This document shows positions 39,337 through 48,166 of a stretch of 64,000 nucleotides of DNA, one piece after another. Source of the DNA: Methanovulcanius yangii (GTDB lineage: Archaea > Halobacteriota > Methanomicrobia > Methanomicrobiales > Methanomicrobiaceae); contig NZ_LTBL01000001.1 in assembly GCF_018687785.1 (NCBI RefSeq), forward strand, positions 1 to 64,000, read 5' to 3'. A program made the translations under genes and the position numbers. Under the pieces are notes generated by a model. That model was not told where the DNA came from, did not search any database, and saw only the letters and a program-made list of their open reading frames with translations. Within the stretch, counting starts at the first letter, position 1. Each line of letters opens with the position of its first letter.

Positions 39337-41133
39337 TTATAATACGAATAATATATAAACTAAACCCGACGCAAGGACGAGAAAGAGGAGGGTCATACCA
39401 GCGCCGGCCCGCAGGTAATCGCCATTGCGGTATCCACCCGGCGTCATCAGGAATGCATTGACCTGGTGGGTCGGAAGGATGAACGAATTTGAAGCACATA
39501 TGGCAACGAGGAGGGCAAGACCCCTCGGGTCGAGGTCCGCCGATGTGCCGATGATAATTACAAGGGGAACAAGGAGGACGGTGGCGGCGACATTTGACAT
39601 GAACAGGGAGAAAAAGGTGGCAAGCGCTGCAATGCCGAGGAGGATGAGGAACGGATGGGCCATCGAAAGAACGCTCATCATCGCATCTGCGATGTATGCA
39701 GCGGTTCCTGTCTGGTCCATGGCGATGCCCAGGGGGATCAGGCCTGCGAGGAGAAAGACGGTCCGCCAGTCGATGGCCCGGTACGCCTCGCCGATACTAA
39801 GAACCCTGCCGAGGATCATTGCAATGGCTCCGGTCAAAAGACCCAGGGCAATCGGGACGCCCGTGAAGGTAAGTCCAATGCCCCCGACGAGACAGACAAG
39901 GGCCAATGGACCTTTGCCGGATTCCACGCCCTTCTCTTCGGGAACGGTGCTTAGCACAAACTCCGGGCCCTGGCCGATGCGGTTGATCTTCTCCCACGAA
40001 CCGTAGACGACGAACGTGTCGCCGATCTCCATCGGAAGGTCGAAGAATTCCCGGCGGTGTTCCCCCTCCTTTGTGAGAGAGATGATGACCTCGAGGCCGT
40101 GCTCTTTGCGAAAAGAAACCTCCTTGAGGGTCTTTCCCATGTACGGCGAATGGGGGCGGACGATGATCTCGGCAAATCCGGCATGCTCTTCGCCGACCTC
40201 CTCGCTCATGCGCTGTTGGTTTCCTACGGGGACGAGGCCGTATTCTGTCCCGAACCGCTCTGCATCCTCTGCGGTTCCGAGGAGGGAGAGGATCTGGCCT
40301 TCGGCGAAGACAAAGTATCTCCACGGTGCATAGAGGATGTCCCGCCCGGTCTTTACCGCGAGAAGATGGAGGGAGTAGCGGGCTTTAAGGGATACATCCT
40401 CCCTGCTCATGCCGACGAGCTGACTCTCCTTCGGGACGATATAGTGGTGCATGTTCCGGGGCAGCTGCCATGTTTCGATGATCTCCTGCTGAACTGGTAC
40501 GACCGCTTCCGCTTCGCCGGACGGGAGCACGTATCTCCCCAGAAGGAGGAAGTACAGAATTCCTGACATAAGGAGGGCGAGGCCTATCGGAGTGACGGCA
40601 AAGATGCCGAATGGTTCGAGGCCCCCCTGGATGAGAAGATCGTTGAGGAGAATGAGGGGGGATGACCCCACCATCGTGATCGTTCCCCCGAGGATTGCCA
40701 TGAATCCCATCGGCATGATGAGGCGCGAGCGGGGGATGTCGGTCTTTTTTGAGATGCGCAAAACTGCAGGGAGGAAGAGTGCCGCCGACCCGATATTCTG
40801 CATGAACCCGGAGAGGATTCCTACGACCGAATAGATTACGGTGATCAGTTTCCGCTCGCTCGCACCGGCGACCCTCACGATTGTCCGTGCCAGACGCATC
40901 ATCACCCCTGTCCGGTCGACCCCGTAGCCGAGGATCATCACCGCCATCACCGAGATGACGGCGTTGCTGGCAAATCCGGAGAATGTCTGTGCCGGGGAGA
41001 CGAGACCCAGCCAGCCGAGCGTGAGCATGATGATGATGGAAATTATGTCGACCCTCAGTTTGTCGGTGACAAAGAGGATGACAGTGGCGGCAAGGACAAC
41101 AAGCACAAGGAAGATCTCTGGGGTCACGGGCAT
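39337..41133 (-). CDS. SLC13/DASS-type anion transporter with central RCK_C domains
   Basis: A 598-residue membrane protein. N- and C-terminal transmembrane blocks carry the SLC13 features, with MQNIGSAALFLPAVLRI and FSLFMSNVAATVLLVPLVII as the paired Asn/Thr-rich hairpins. Between about residues 205 and 390 lie two TrkA-C-like domains (VGMSREDVSLKARYSLHLLA, MGKTLKEVSFRKEHGLEVI). The layout matches SAC1-like sulfate/sodium transporters. The position next to YeeE and rhodanese genes suggests a sulfur oxyanion, but dicarboxylates are possible. A TATA-like CTATTTATTG lies about 40 bases upstream. Confidence 0.88.
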   Translation of the reverse strand: MPVTPEIFLVLVVLAATVILFVTDKLRVDIISIIIMLTLGWLGLVSPAQTFSGFASNAVISVMAVMILGYGVDRTGVMMRLARTIVRVAGASERKLITVIYSVVGILSGFMQNIGSAALFLPAVLRISKKTDIPRSRLIMPMGFMAILGGTITMVGSSPLILLNDLLIQGGLEPFGIFAVTPIGLALLMSGILYFLLLGRYVLPSGEAEAVVPVQQEIIETWQLPRNMHHYIVPKESQLVGMSREDVSLKARYSLHLLAVKTGRDILYAPWRYFVFAEGQILSLLGTAEDAERFGTEYGLVPVGNQQRMSEEVGEEHAGFAEIIVRPHSPYMGKTLKEVSFRKEHGLEVIISLTKEGEHRREFFDLPMEIGDTFVVYGSWEKINRIGQGPEFVLSTVPEEKGVESGKGPLALVCLVGGIGLTFTGVPIALGLLTGAIAMILGRVLSIGEAYRAIDWRTVFLLAGLIPLGIAMDQTGTAAYIADAMMSVLSMAHPFLILLGIAALATFFSLFMSNVAATVLLVPLVIIIGTSADLDPRGLALLVAICASNSFILPTHQVNAFLMTPGGYRNGDYLRAGAGMTLLFLVLASGLVYILFVL

Positions 41134-41553
41134 GCACCGGTTTTCGGTATGTTCAGATGGGGAGATGGTGCAATAAATAGATTGGGTGACCTTCGTCTCT
41201 CATATCTTCCCATCCGGGAGATGATCAGAAGCATCGGGCGGGTGCCGACCGGGATCGATTGACATGGTACAACATTCCCGTGAAAGTAAAATCCCTGTTA
41301 AGGCTGCCGGATTTCCATGATGCTCCGGTATAATCCCTGTGTTGATCAGACCTTTCATTCCTATGAAACGCCAAAGAGTCATACCGTCGGCGGGTAAGAT
41401 AACCTATGCCAGTCCTGACGCTAACGGTTCGAATGAGGCGTGCGACTTATGCCGGTGCCGGCTGATGACAGGGGAATATTCAGGTAGGCGGAGCTCCAAT
41501 GAAGGGTATACATGCTATACAATTTTGGGGACGAGGATGGAGAGGAACCGGAG
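41134..41553. other. Intergenic region between divergent transporter and MarR genes
   Basis: About 420 bases with no convincing gene. It holds the TATA-like box of the transporter on the minus strand (near 41168-41177) and an inverted repeat at 41506-41520. Short overlapping frames have no ribosome sites or recognisable domains. Confidence 0.5.
41506..41520. promoter_or_regulatory. Inverted repeat GTATA-N5-TATAC upstream of marR
   Basis: GTATA at 41506-41510 and TATAC at 41516-41520 flank five bases, 34 bases before the MarR start. The same pentamers recur in the opposite order just after the gene (42069-42085). They could be MarR half-sites or the promoter itself. Confidence 0.35.
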
Positions 41554-42054
41554 ATGATGGAGCGGTTCGTCCGTGTACTGAATATGGCGGCGGCCATCGA
41601 AAGCGAACCCGTCGATATCGGCCATGGAGTGCTGCTCTACCCCTCCGAAGTTCACCTGATCGATATCGCGGGGCGGTATCCGGATGAGGGTGTCAGCCGC
41701 CTTGCGATGCGACTGGGCATTACCAAGGGGGCGGTCTCCCAGACTGCAAAACGCCTCGAAGAGAAGGGATATCTCGAGCGGGTGAATCAGGAAGGGGACA
41801 AAAAAACCGTCCTGCTCCGCCTGACCGTGCGGGGTGAGGAAGCCTTCAACTGGCACCGGCGGTATCATGCACTGGTGAATCGGAGACTCAAAGAGGAAAT
41901 TCGCTCCCTGAGTGCCCGTGACCTGGAGAATCTGCAGCGGTTCTTTCTGCGTATCGAGGAGATCTTTGCAGCATGTCCGTCGGCGAGAGCGGCCATCGCG
42001 CTCCACCCGATGGGGGAGGAACAGGAGAACCCCCCTCCCGGTCATCTCCTGTGA
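41554..42054 (+). CDS. MarR-family transcriptional regulator
   Basis: A 166-residue winged-helix protein. LYPSEVHLIDIAGRYPDEG leads into the recognition segment AMRLGITKGAVSQTAKRLEE and the wing KGYLERVNQEGDKKTVLLRL. MarR proteins bind short palindromes and release them on ligand binding. GAGGAA lies before the paired ATGs at 41554 and 41557; an ATG at 41512 would add 14 acidic residues. Inverted repeats sit on both sides of the gene. The target may be itself or the GNAT gene that follows. Confidence 0.88.
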   Translation: MMERFVRVLNMAAAIESEPVDIGHGVLLYPSEVHLIDIAGRYPDEGVSRLAMRLGITKGAVSQTAKRLEEKGYLERVNQEGDKKTVLLRLTVRGEEAFNWHRRYHALVNRRLKEEIRSLSARDLENLQRFFLRIEEIFAACPSARAAIALHPMGEEQENPPPGHLL

Positions 42055-42068
42055 CATCGTAAAGGCGC

Positions 42069-42085
42069 TATACTAATATTGTATA
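42069..42085. promoter_or_regulatory. Inverted repeat TATAC-N7-GTATA between marR and GNAT gene
   Basis: TATAC (42069-42073) and GTATA (42081-42085) flank TAATATT. AT-rich sequence here may also serve as TATA box for the acetyltransferase gene 85 bases on. It shares its pentamers with the repeat before marR. Confidence 0.35.
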
Positions 42086-42169
42086 TGTGCTAAACATTTT
42101 CCATTCACTCTTCACTGGTCTGTGACGGGTGAGGGGGACGGGCATACGTCCGTCGCCGGGAGATCATCG

Positions 42170-42664
42170 ATGAACGAGTATACCTTCGGCCCCCTTGGGC
42201 CTGATGATGCGAACGAGGCAACTGAGATCTTTAACCACTATGTAAGGCACACCTTCGCCGCCTATCCGGAGGAACCGGTGCCCCCTGCCTTCTTTAATCA
42301 ACTGATGGCACATGCCGCCGGGTACCCGGCCGCGGCCGTCCGGGATGCCGACGGTGCACTGGCAGGGTTTGGTCTGCTCCGACCGCATCGTCCGATGGCG
42401 GTCTTTGCGGGAACTGCCGAGCTCACCTGTTTTATCCGGCCGGATAGGACCGGAAAGGGGGTCGGGGCACGGATTCTGGGAATTTTGGAAGAAGAGGGAG
42501 CCAAATCCGGAATCGTCACCATCCTTGCAGGCATTTCTTCGCATAACGAGGGGAGCATCAGGTTTCATGCACGCCATGGATTTCAGGAGTGCGGTCGCTT
42601 CGTGGGGGTGGGCATGAAGTTCGGCACCCTTTTCGATGAAGTCTGGATGCAGAAGATCCTCTGA
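42170..42664 (+). CDS. GNAT N-acetyltransferase (phosphinothricin-acetyltransferase-like)
   Basis: A 164-residue acetyltransferase. The N-terminus (DANEATEIFNHYVRHTFAAY) and the acetyl-CoA loop RPDRTGKGVGARIL, followed by NEGSIRFHARHGFQECGRF, match the PAT/YncA subgroup that acetylates amino groups of small molecules such as methionine sulfone or phosphinothricin. The actual substrate is unknown. The ATG at 42170 follows GGGAGATC; a GC-rich longer frame upstream has no support. Confidence 0.85.
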   Translation: MNEYTFGPLGPDDANEATEIFNHYVRHTFAAYPEEPVPPAFFNQLMAHAAGYPAAAVRDADGALAGFGLLRPHRPMAVFAGTAELTCFIRPDRTGKGVGARILGILEEEGAKSGIVTILAGISSHNEGSIRFHARHGFQECGRFVGVGMKFGTLFDEVWMQKIL

Positions 42665-42856
42665 AGACCACTCCGGATGTCTGTCTTTGGCAATATTCCG
42701 GGAGAATCCATATTGTAGATACCGTATCCTCGTCATGCGGCATTTGACTCGGCATACATCCTGCGGTATTTCTCTTAATTACGGCATGATGAGCCGGTAT
42801 CCGGGCCGGCGACTGCCTCGCCCGGCCGCTCCTGCACTCATTTTCACTGGATAATA

Positions 42857-42864
42857 ACTATATG
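42857..42864 (+). promoter_or_regulatory. Candidate TATA box of cooS-cooC
   Basis: AACTATAT lies in an AT-rich stretch about 65 bases before the cooS start codon. Transcription would begin near 42888, leaving a leader of about 40 bases with the GAAGGAGAG ribosome site. Confidence 0.5.
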
Positions 42865-42929
42865 CAATGTCGTCCATCTGCACCGATACTGGATACTTGT
42901 CTCACGTGAGGGAAGAAGGAGAGAGATGG

Positions 42930-44891
42930 ATGGACGAGAAACAAAAACCGGTCTTGATCGAACGAAAGCTTGAGACCTGCGAGATTGACCGGGCACGGAT
43001 GAGTCTTATGGACCCGAAACTCATCGAGGAGAAGGTTCAGGAGCGGACGATTGATGAAATGGCCCAGGAGATGCTTCGTCATACCCTGCGTGAAGGTGTC
43101 GAGACGGTATGGGACCGGTATGAGATGCAGCAGCCCGAGTGCAAGTACTGCGCGAGCGGCCTCTCCTGCAATCGTTGTGCGATGGGGCCGTGCCGGATCA
43201 TCCCCGAGCACAACCGCGAACGGGGGGTCTGCGGTGCGGACAGGGATCTCGTCGTTGCCCGCAATCTGCTCGACACCATCGCAACCGGTGCTGCCGCCCA
43301 CTCGGATCATGGCCGTGACATCGTCGAGACGCTGTTGAAGACCGGCAAGGGTACGGCCCAGGGATATGCCATCACAGACTCGGCAAAACTCAGGCGTATC
43401 GCCGTCGAACTGGGGGTTGAGACTGAGGGCCGCAGCGATGAAGACGTCGCGGTCGATGTTGGCCTGGGCCTCCTCGAGGAGTTCGGAACGGTGAAAAATG
43501 AGATCTGCTTTGCAAACCGTGCCCCCGGGCAGACGCAGGCCATCTGGGAGGCTGCCGGCATCCGCCCGCGCAGTGTCGACCGCGAGATCGTCGAGGCGAT
43601 GCACCGCGTCCACATGGGGGTGGGGGCAAGTTATGTGAACATCCTCCTCCACGGCCTGCGGACGGCCCTCGGCGACGGGTGGGGGGGTTCGATGATGGGA
43701 ACGGAGTGCTCCGATGTCCTCTTCGGGACGCCAACCATCAGGACCTCGCAGGTGAACCTCGGCGTTCTGAAGGAAGATTATGTGAACGTCTCACTCCATG
43801 GCCATAACCCGATGCTCTCGGAGATGGTCGTCCGGGCGTCGGAAGACCCCGAGATTCAAAGGCTCGCGGAGAAGATGGGAGCAAAGGGCGTCAATCTCGT
43901 GGGGCTGTGCTGCACCGGCAATGAACTCCTCATGCGAAAGGGCGTCCCGATGGCGGGCAACCACTTCAACCAGGAGCTCGTGATCACCACCGGCGCCCTT
44001 GAGGCGATGATCATCGACTACCAGTGCATCTTCCCCTCGCTGCCGCGAACGGCAAGCTGCTTCCACACGAAGATCGTCTCGACGAGCGAGAAGTCGAAGG
44101 TGGTCGGCTCCTACTACTATGACTTCAGACCGGAGAATGCCTATGAAACCGCAAAGGCAATCCTGAAAATGGCGGTTAACAACTTCCCGAACAGGGTTCC
44201 TGAAAAGGTGATCATCCCCGGCCAACCGGTCGACCTGATGGCCGGCTTTTCGGTAGAGGCCATCGAGGAGGCCCTCGGCGGAACCTTCCAGCCGCTCATC
44301 GATGCGATTGCGGCGGGGAAGATACGGGGTGCTGTGGGCATTGTCGGGTGCAACAACCCGAAGGTGAAGCATGACTACGGGCACGTGACCCTCGCAAGGG
44401 AGCTGATAAAACACGACATCCTGTGTGTCGAGACCGGATGTGCCGCCATTGCATCCGGCAAGGCGGGACTTCTGATGCCCGACGCCGCGTTTTTGGCCGG
44501 ACCCGGTCTCCGTGAGGTCTGCAAGGCCCTCGGCATTCCGCCGGTGCTGCACATGGGGTCGTGCGTGGACTGTTCCCGCATTCTCGTCCTTCTTGCGGAG
44601 CTTGCTAATGCGCTGGGTGTCGGCATTCATCAATTGCCGGTGGCAGGAGCGGCCCCGGAGTGGTATTCGCAGAAAGCCGTCTCCATCGGGTCGTATTTTG
44701 TCGCCTCGGGGGTCTATACCGTGCTCGGCGTGATGCCCAAGATCACCGGCAGCCAGAATGTTGCCGAGCTTCTTACCGGCGGGGTGGAAGGGGTGGTCCG
44801 GGCGGCATTTGCCGTGGAACCGGACCCTGAAGAAGCGGCGAAGCTCATCATCGCGCACATCGACGCGAAGAGAAAGGAGCTGGGACTGTAA
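42930..44891 (+). CDS. cooS: Monofunctional Ni-Fe-S carbon monoxide dehydrogenase, catalytic subunit
   Basis: A 653-residue enzyme oxidising CO to CO2 with ferredoxin-level electrons. CKYCASGLSCNRCAMGPC holds the B- and D-cluster cysteines. SLHGHNPMLSE, LCCTGNELLMR, GIVGCNNPK, ETGCAAIASGKAGL and HMGSCVDCSRI supply the C-cluster ligands and the acid-base His. This is the CooS type, distinct from the CdhA subunit of acetyl-CoA synthase complexes. GAAGGAGAG lies seven bases before the ATG at 42930. cooC follows. No cooF or hydrogenase gene is near, so the electron acceptor is encoded elsewhere. All key residues appear intact. Confidence 0.96.
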   Translation: MDEKQKPVLIERKLETCEIDRARMSLMDPKLIEEKVQERTIDEMAQEMLRHTLREGVETVWDRYEMQQPECKYCASGLSCNRCAMGPCRIIPEHNRERGVCGADRDLVVARNLLDTIATGAAAHSDHGRDIVETLLKTGKGTAQGYAITDSAKLRRIAVELGVETEGRSDEDVAVDVGLGLLEEFGTVKNEICFANRAPGQTQAIWEAAGIRPRSVDREIVEAMHRVHMGVGASYVNILLHGLRTALGDGWGGSMMGTECSDVLFGTPTIRTSQVNLGVLKEDYVNVSLHGHNPMLSEMVVRASEDPEIQRLAEKMGAKGVNLVGLCCTGNELLMRKGVPMAGNHFNQELVITTGALEAMIIDYQCIFPSLPRTASCFHTKIVSTSEKSKVVGSYYYDFRPENAYETAKAILKMAVNNFPNRVPEKVIIPGQPVDLMAGFSVEAIEEALGGTFQPLIDAIAAGKIRGAVGIVGCNNPKVKHDYGHVTLARELIKHDILCVETGCAAIASGKAGLLMPDAAFLAGPGLREVCKALGIPPVLHMGSCVDCSRILVLLAELANALGVGIHQLPVAGAAPEWYSQKAVSIGSYFVASGVYTVLGVMPKITGSQNVAELLTGGVEGVVRAAFAVEPDPEEAAKLIIAHIDAKRKELGL

Positions 44892-44905
44892 ACGAGGAAG
44901 AGGGA

Positions 44906-45787
44906 ATGGGCGGCAACAATTCCGGGATTCGTAAGGCGACGCGGTATTTCCGGACTCACCGGGCACCGTCACCGGGTAGCGGGATGCGTATCGTCATCGC
45001 CGGGAAGGGAGGGGTGGGCAAGACGACCACTTGCGCCATTCTTGCCTCCATATTTGCCGGCGCCGGGATGAATGTCCTCGCCGTCGATGAGGATCCCCAG
45101 CAGAACCTTGCCTTCTCCCTCGGGTATCCCCCCGAATTCGCATCGGAGATCGTGCCGCTCGCGCAGAATGCCGCATATATCGAGGAGAAGGTAGGGGTCC
45201 GGCCGGGCGGCGCCTGGGGCGGCGTCCTCCGGCTCAACCCGCAGGTTGCGGATGTGGTGGAGCGCTTCGGCATTGCCATCGACGATCGCATCAGCCTTCT
45301 TGTGATGGGCAGCGTCCTGAATGCCGCCGGAGGATGCCTATGTCCGGAAAACGCCCTTCTCGGAAGCGTCATCCGCTATATCCGCCTCCGGAGAGACGAG
45401 GTGATATTAATGGACACACAGGCGGGGGTCGAGCATTTCGGGCGGGCCATGTCGGACGGGTTCTCCCAGGCGGTGGTGGTAACCGAACCCTCATTCAATG
45501 CCTATACCGTGGCCGAGCATTCCGCCTTCCTTGCCCGCGACCTTGGCATCCGGCATGTACATCTGGTGATAAACAAGGTCCGTTCAGAGGCGGACATCTG
45601 TAAAATCGAGCGTTTCTCCGGGGGTGGCGTACAGTTCACTTCCGTCCACTATCTCCCGTACAATGAAGAGATTATCGAATCAGAACCTGATGTACTCCAT
45701 ATCGGTGAGATGAGTGTGGAAAATCCTGTCGTGGATTCACTGCGGGAACTTTACCATGATATCTGCGCTGTGGCAGGGCAGACATAA
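44906..45787 (+). CDS. cooC: CO dehydrogenase nickel-insertion ATPase
   Basis: A MinD/CooC-type P-loop ATPase that delivers nickel to the CooS C-cluster. The deviant Walker A is AGKGGVGKTTTCA, and GGCLCPENALL contains the Cys-x-Cys pair that binds nickel or zinc between dimer subunits. It lies 14 bases after cooS. GAGGAAGAGGGA directly precedes the ATG at 44906, giving 293 residues with a 26-residue basic N-terminal extension. The second ATG at 44984 (MRIVIAGKGG) corresponds to the usual family start but has a weaker ribosome site. The start is therefore open. Confidence 0.92.
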   Translation: MGGNNSGIRKATRYFRTHRAPSPGSGMRIVIAGKGGVGKTTTCAILASIFAGAGMNVLAVDEDPQQNLAFSLGYPPEFASEIVPLAQNAAYIEEKVGVRPGGAWGGVLRLNPQVADVVERFGIAIDDRISLLVMGSVLNAAGGCLCPENALLGSVIRYIRLRRDEVILMDTQAGVEHFGRAMSDGFSQAVVVTEPSFNAYTVAEHSAFLARDLGIRHVHLVINKVRSEADICKIERFSGGGVQFTSVHYLPYNEEIIESEPDVLHIGEMSVENPVVDSLRELYHDICAVAGQT

Positions 45788-45791
45788 AAAA

Positions 45792-46544
45792 TCAGATTGA
45801 GGCCTTCCTGAAGAGGGCGGCCCCGACAACGATCATCACCACAGTGCATCCTCCGAGGGCAGCCAGGCAGATGAGGGGACTTATGGACGATGTCCCGAGG
45901 AGCCCGTAGCGGATACCCTCGACCCCGTACGTGAGGGGGTCAAGGTAGGTTACCGCCCGCAGCCATTCGGGGAGGCTATCGATGGGGAAGAGCGCCCCCG
46001 AAAGCCCGAAGATCGGGAAGATGACGAAGTTCATGATCAGCTGGAAGCCGTGCATGTCCTCCATCTTCGAGGCGATTGCGATGCCGAAGGCGGCAAAGCA
46101 GATGCCTATGAGGAGCATGAAGGCGAAGGCAACCAAAAATCCGGAGATCCCCGAGAAGCGGATTCCGAGGGCAAGCGAGAGGACGAGGATGATCGCTCCC
46201 TGTATCAGGGCGGTCGTGGCCCCGCCGAAGGTCTGCCCCAGCATGATCTCCAGACGGGAGACAGGGGCGACGAGCGTCTCTTTTAAAAATCCAAACTGTT
46301 TGTCCCAGATGACCTGGATGCCGGAGAAGACCGAGGTGAAGAGCACGCTCATTGCAACGATGCCGGGAATGATGAACTCCAGATATCCCGTTCCGCCTGC
46401 CCCCGGGATGCGCACGACCGCATCAAGCCCAAATCCGAGGACCAGGAGGAAGAAAAGCGGCATACCCAGGCTCCCGACAATCCGGCTCTTCGACCGGAGG
46501 TAGCGTTTGATGTTTCTCAGCCAGAGGGTATAGACAATATCCAT
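45792..46544 (-). CDS. ABC-2-type multidrug transporter permease
   Basis: A 250-residue membrane protein with six hydrophobic segments of the DrrB/NodJ type: LRSKSRIVGSLGMPLFFLLV at the start and LPEWLRAVTYLDPLTYGVEG near the C-terminus, the ABC-2 family signature. It probably exports a hydrophobic compound or lipid. The start lies two bases after the ATPase stop, so the two are translated together. Confidence 0.92.
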   Translation of the reverse strand: MDIVYTLWLRNIKRYLRSKSRIVGSLGMPLFFLLVLGFGLDAVVRIPGAGGTGYLEFIIPGIVAMSVLFTSVFSGIQVIWDKQFGFLKETLVAPVSRLEIMLGQTFGGATTALIQGAIILVLSLALGIRFSGISGFLVAFAFMLLIGICFAAFGIAIASKMEDMHGFQLIMNFVIFPIFGLSGALFPIDSLPEWLRAVTYLDPLTYGVEGIRYGLLGTSSISPLICLAALGGCTVVMIVVGAALFRKASI

Positions 46545-46546
46545 GC

Positions 46547-47530
46547 CTACCGCCTCCCTGCCCTGTGCATCATGCGCATGCGGGCAGCGGTGCCCACCTC
46601 TTCCTCGCGAATGGTCTTGCCGGTGTAGTACAGGAAGACATCTTCCAGGGTGGGCTTGCGGATTGAAACCGACGAGACTTCGATTCCATGGGTCCCGAAA
46701 AGACCAATCAGTTCAACGATATGGGCCTCCGCATCCCTGAGGTGGATGGTGACATGACCATCGTGACATTCTGTCTGGGTAATCCAGTCCGCCGTCACGA
46801 GCGGTGCGATGGCGGCGGCATCCGGCGACGTGACGGTGATGACATCCCCGCCGATCTGGTCCTTGAGGTGGGCCGGGGTATCCATTGCGATGATTTTTCC
46901 ATGGTCGATGATGGCGATCCGGTCAGAGAGGCGGTCTGCTTCATCCATATAGTGGGTTGTGAGAATGATGGTGACTCCCTTCTCCGTGTTGAGCGATTTG
47001 ATGTAGCGCCAGAGATGATTTCTCGTCTGGGGGTCGAGGCCGAGGGTCGGTTCATCGAGGAAGAGGACCTTCGGTTCGTGCAGGAGACCGCGGGCAATCT
47101 CAAGCCGACGTCGCATGCCACCGGAGAAGGTCTTGACAAGGCTGTCCCTGCGGTCGTCGAGTTCGACCAGCTGCAGCAGTGTTGTGATCCGCTCTTCCCG
47201 TACCTCACGGGGGATGCGGTACAGCCTGCCGTGAAAGTCCATATTCTCCCGGGCTGTCAGTTCTTCATCGATGCTCTGGTCCTGAAAGACGATCCCGATT
47301 GATCTTCTCACGCCGTCCTGGTCATCACGTATGTCGACGCCGTTTACAAGCGCCGTTCCGGCGGTCGGTTCGAGAAGCGTCGCAAGCATGGAGATGGTCG
47401 TGGTCTTGCCTGCCCCGTTCGGGCCGAGGAGGCCGAATATCTCCCCTTCCCTGATGTCAAATGTGACACCGTCGACGGCGACGAAGCCGTCGAATTCTTT
47501 CGTAAGTCCTTCAACATGAATCGCTGTCAT
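46547..47530 (-). CDS. DrrA-type ABC transporter ATPase
   Basis: A 327-residue ATPase with Walker A GPNGAGKTTT, Q-loop IVFQDQSIDEELT, signature FSGGMRRRLEIARGL, Walker B VLFLDEPTLGLDP and switch region TTHYMDEAD. The C-terminal 90 residues match the daunorubicin-resistance DrrA extension. Its start overlaps the PadR stop by 20 bases. It powers the permease at 45792-46544. Confidence 0.94.
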   Translation of the reverse strand: MTAIHVEGLTKEFDGFVAVDGVTFDIREGEIFGLLGPNGAGKTTTISMLATLLEPTAGTALVNGVDIRDDQDGVRRSIGIVFQDQSIDEELTARENMDFHGRLYRIPREVREERITTLLQLVELDDRRDSLVKTFSGGMRRRLEIARGLLHEPKVLFLDEPTLGLDPQTRNHLWRYIKSLNTEKGVTIILTTHYMDEADRLSDRIAIIDHGKIIAMDTPAHLKDQIGGDVITVTSPDAAAIAPLVTADWITQTECHDGHVTIHLRDAEAHIVELIGLFGTHGIEVSSVSIRKPTLEDVFLYYTGKTIREEEVGTAARMRMMHRAGRR

Positions 47531-48014
47531 CCCTGGCGAGTCTCCTGAGTTGTTCTGTGCATTCGTTGATCATTCGTACTGCTGCCTCTGTGGTGTCGGC
47601 GGGGATATGGTCGATGGCATCTCTCATCTGCCAGAGCGCCTCCCCGAGGTTCGTCCGGTCTTCTCCGAAGACCTCCATATGCAGGTCCCGGAGGAGGAGA
47701 AATTTTTCCCGTTGACGGTGCCGCTCCTCCCTCACATACCGGAGGATCTCCCTGCCTTTTTCGGTGGTCCGGCACATTTTCTTCGAGCGCGGGCCCGTTT
47801 CCACGACGATGATGAGCCCCTCCTCCTCGAGATGGGTGAGGATGGGATAGAGAGTCCCTTTGCTTGGGACCCAGGCGCCGTTTGTCTTTTCTTCGATTTC
47901 CTTCAGGAGATCATAACCGGATTTCTCTTCTCCCCGGAGGGCGTGAAGGATATACAGGGCGAGAAAGCCCCGTTCCTTTCCGTGGGGCGAGGTAAATGAG
48001 AGCAGGCCTTTCAT
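47511..48014 (-). CDS. PadR-family repressor
   Basis: A 167-residue PadR regulator: FLALYILHALRGEEKSGYDL, then VPSKGTLYPILTHLEEEGLI, the winged-helix recognition region, and a C-terminal dimerising helix pair. It is first in the operon with the ABC exporter and overlaps the ATPase start. An inverted repeat 20 bases upstream of its ATG is a likely operator. GGAG is found ten bases before the ATG at 48014. PadR proteins usually lose DNA binding on contact with the exporter's substrate. Confidence 0.92.
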   Translation of the reverse strand: MKGLLSFTSPHGKERGFLALYILHALRGEEKSGYDLLKEIEEKTNGAWVPSKGTLYPILTHLEEEGLIIVVETGPRSKKMCRTTEKGREILRYVREERHRQREKFLLLRDLHMEVFGEDRTNLGEALWQMRDAIDHIPADTTEAAVRMINECTEQLRRLARDDSDSC

Positions 48015-48034
48015 GGTACGGGTGACTCCTTATT

Positions 48035-48054
48035 GTTCGAAAACGAACCGTTCG
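48035..48054. promoter_or_regulatory. Candidate PadR operator
   Basis: Three alternating half-sites GTTCG-AAAA-CGAAC-C-GTTCG form two overlapping perfect inverted repeats. They lie 20-40 bases before the PadR start codon, where a repressor would cover the promoter of the regulator-exporter operon. Confidence 0.65.
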
Positions 48055-48166
48055 ATATCGCACTATTTCTTTTCAATCGGAATAAAGGTTTGTCACTGCC
48101 CGCGGTGAATTGCCACCATGGAGTGGGGGCTTTGCGAGAATGCTGAGAAAAAGAAGAAATGAGGTG

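Noticed and set aside
41410-41460. Possible tRNA (GGTTCGAAT seen)
   Set aside because: The T-loop-like string has no matching acceptor, D or anticodon stems around it.
43791-44972. 393-residue minus-strand frame
   Set aside because: It is antisense to cooS, which has all catalytic motifs on the plus strand.
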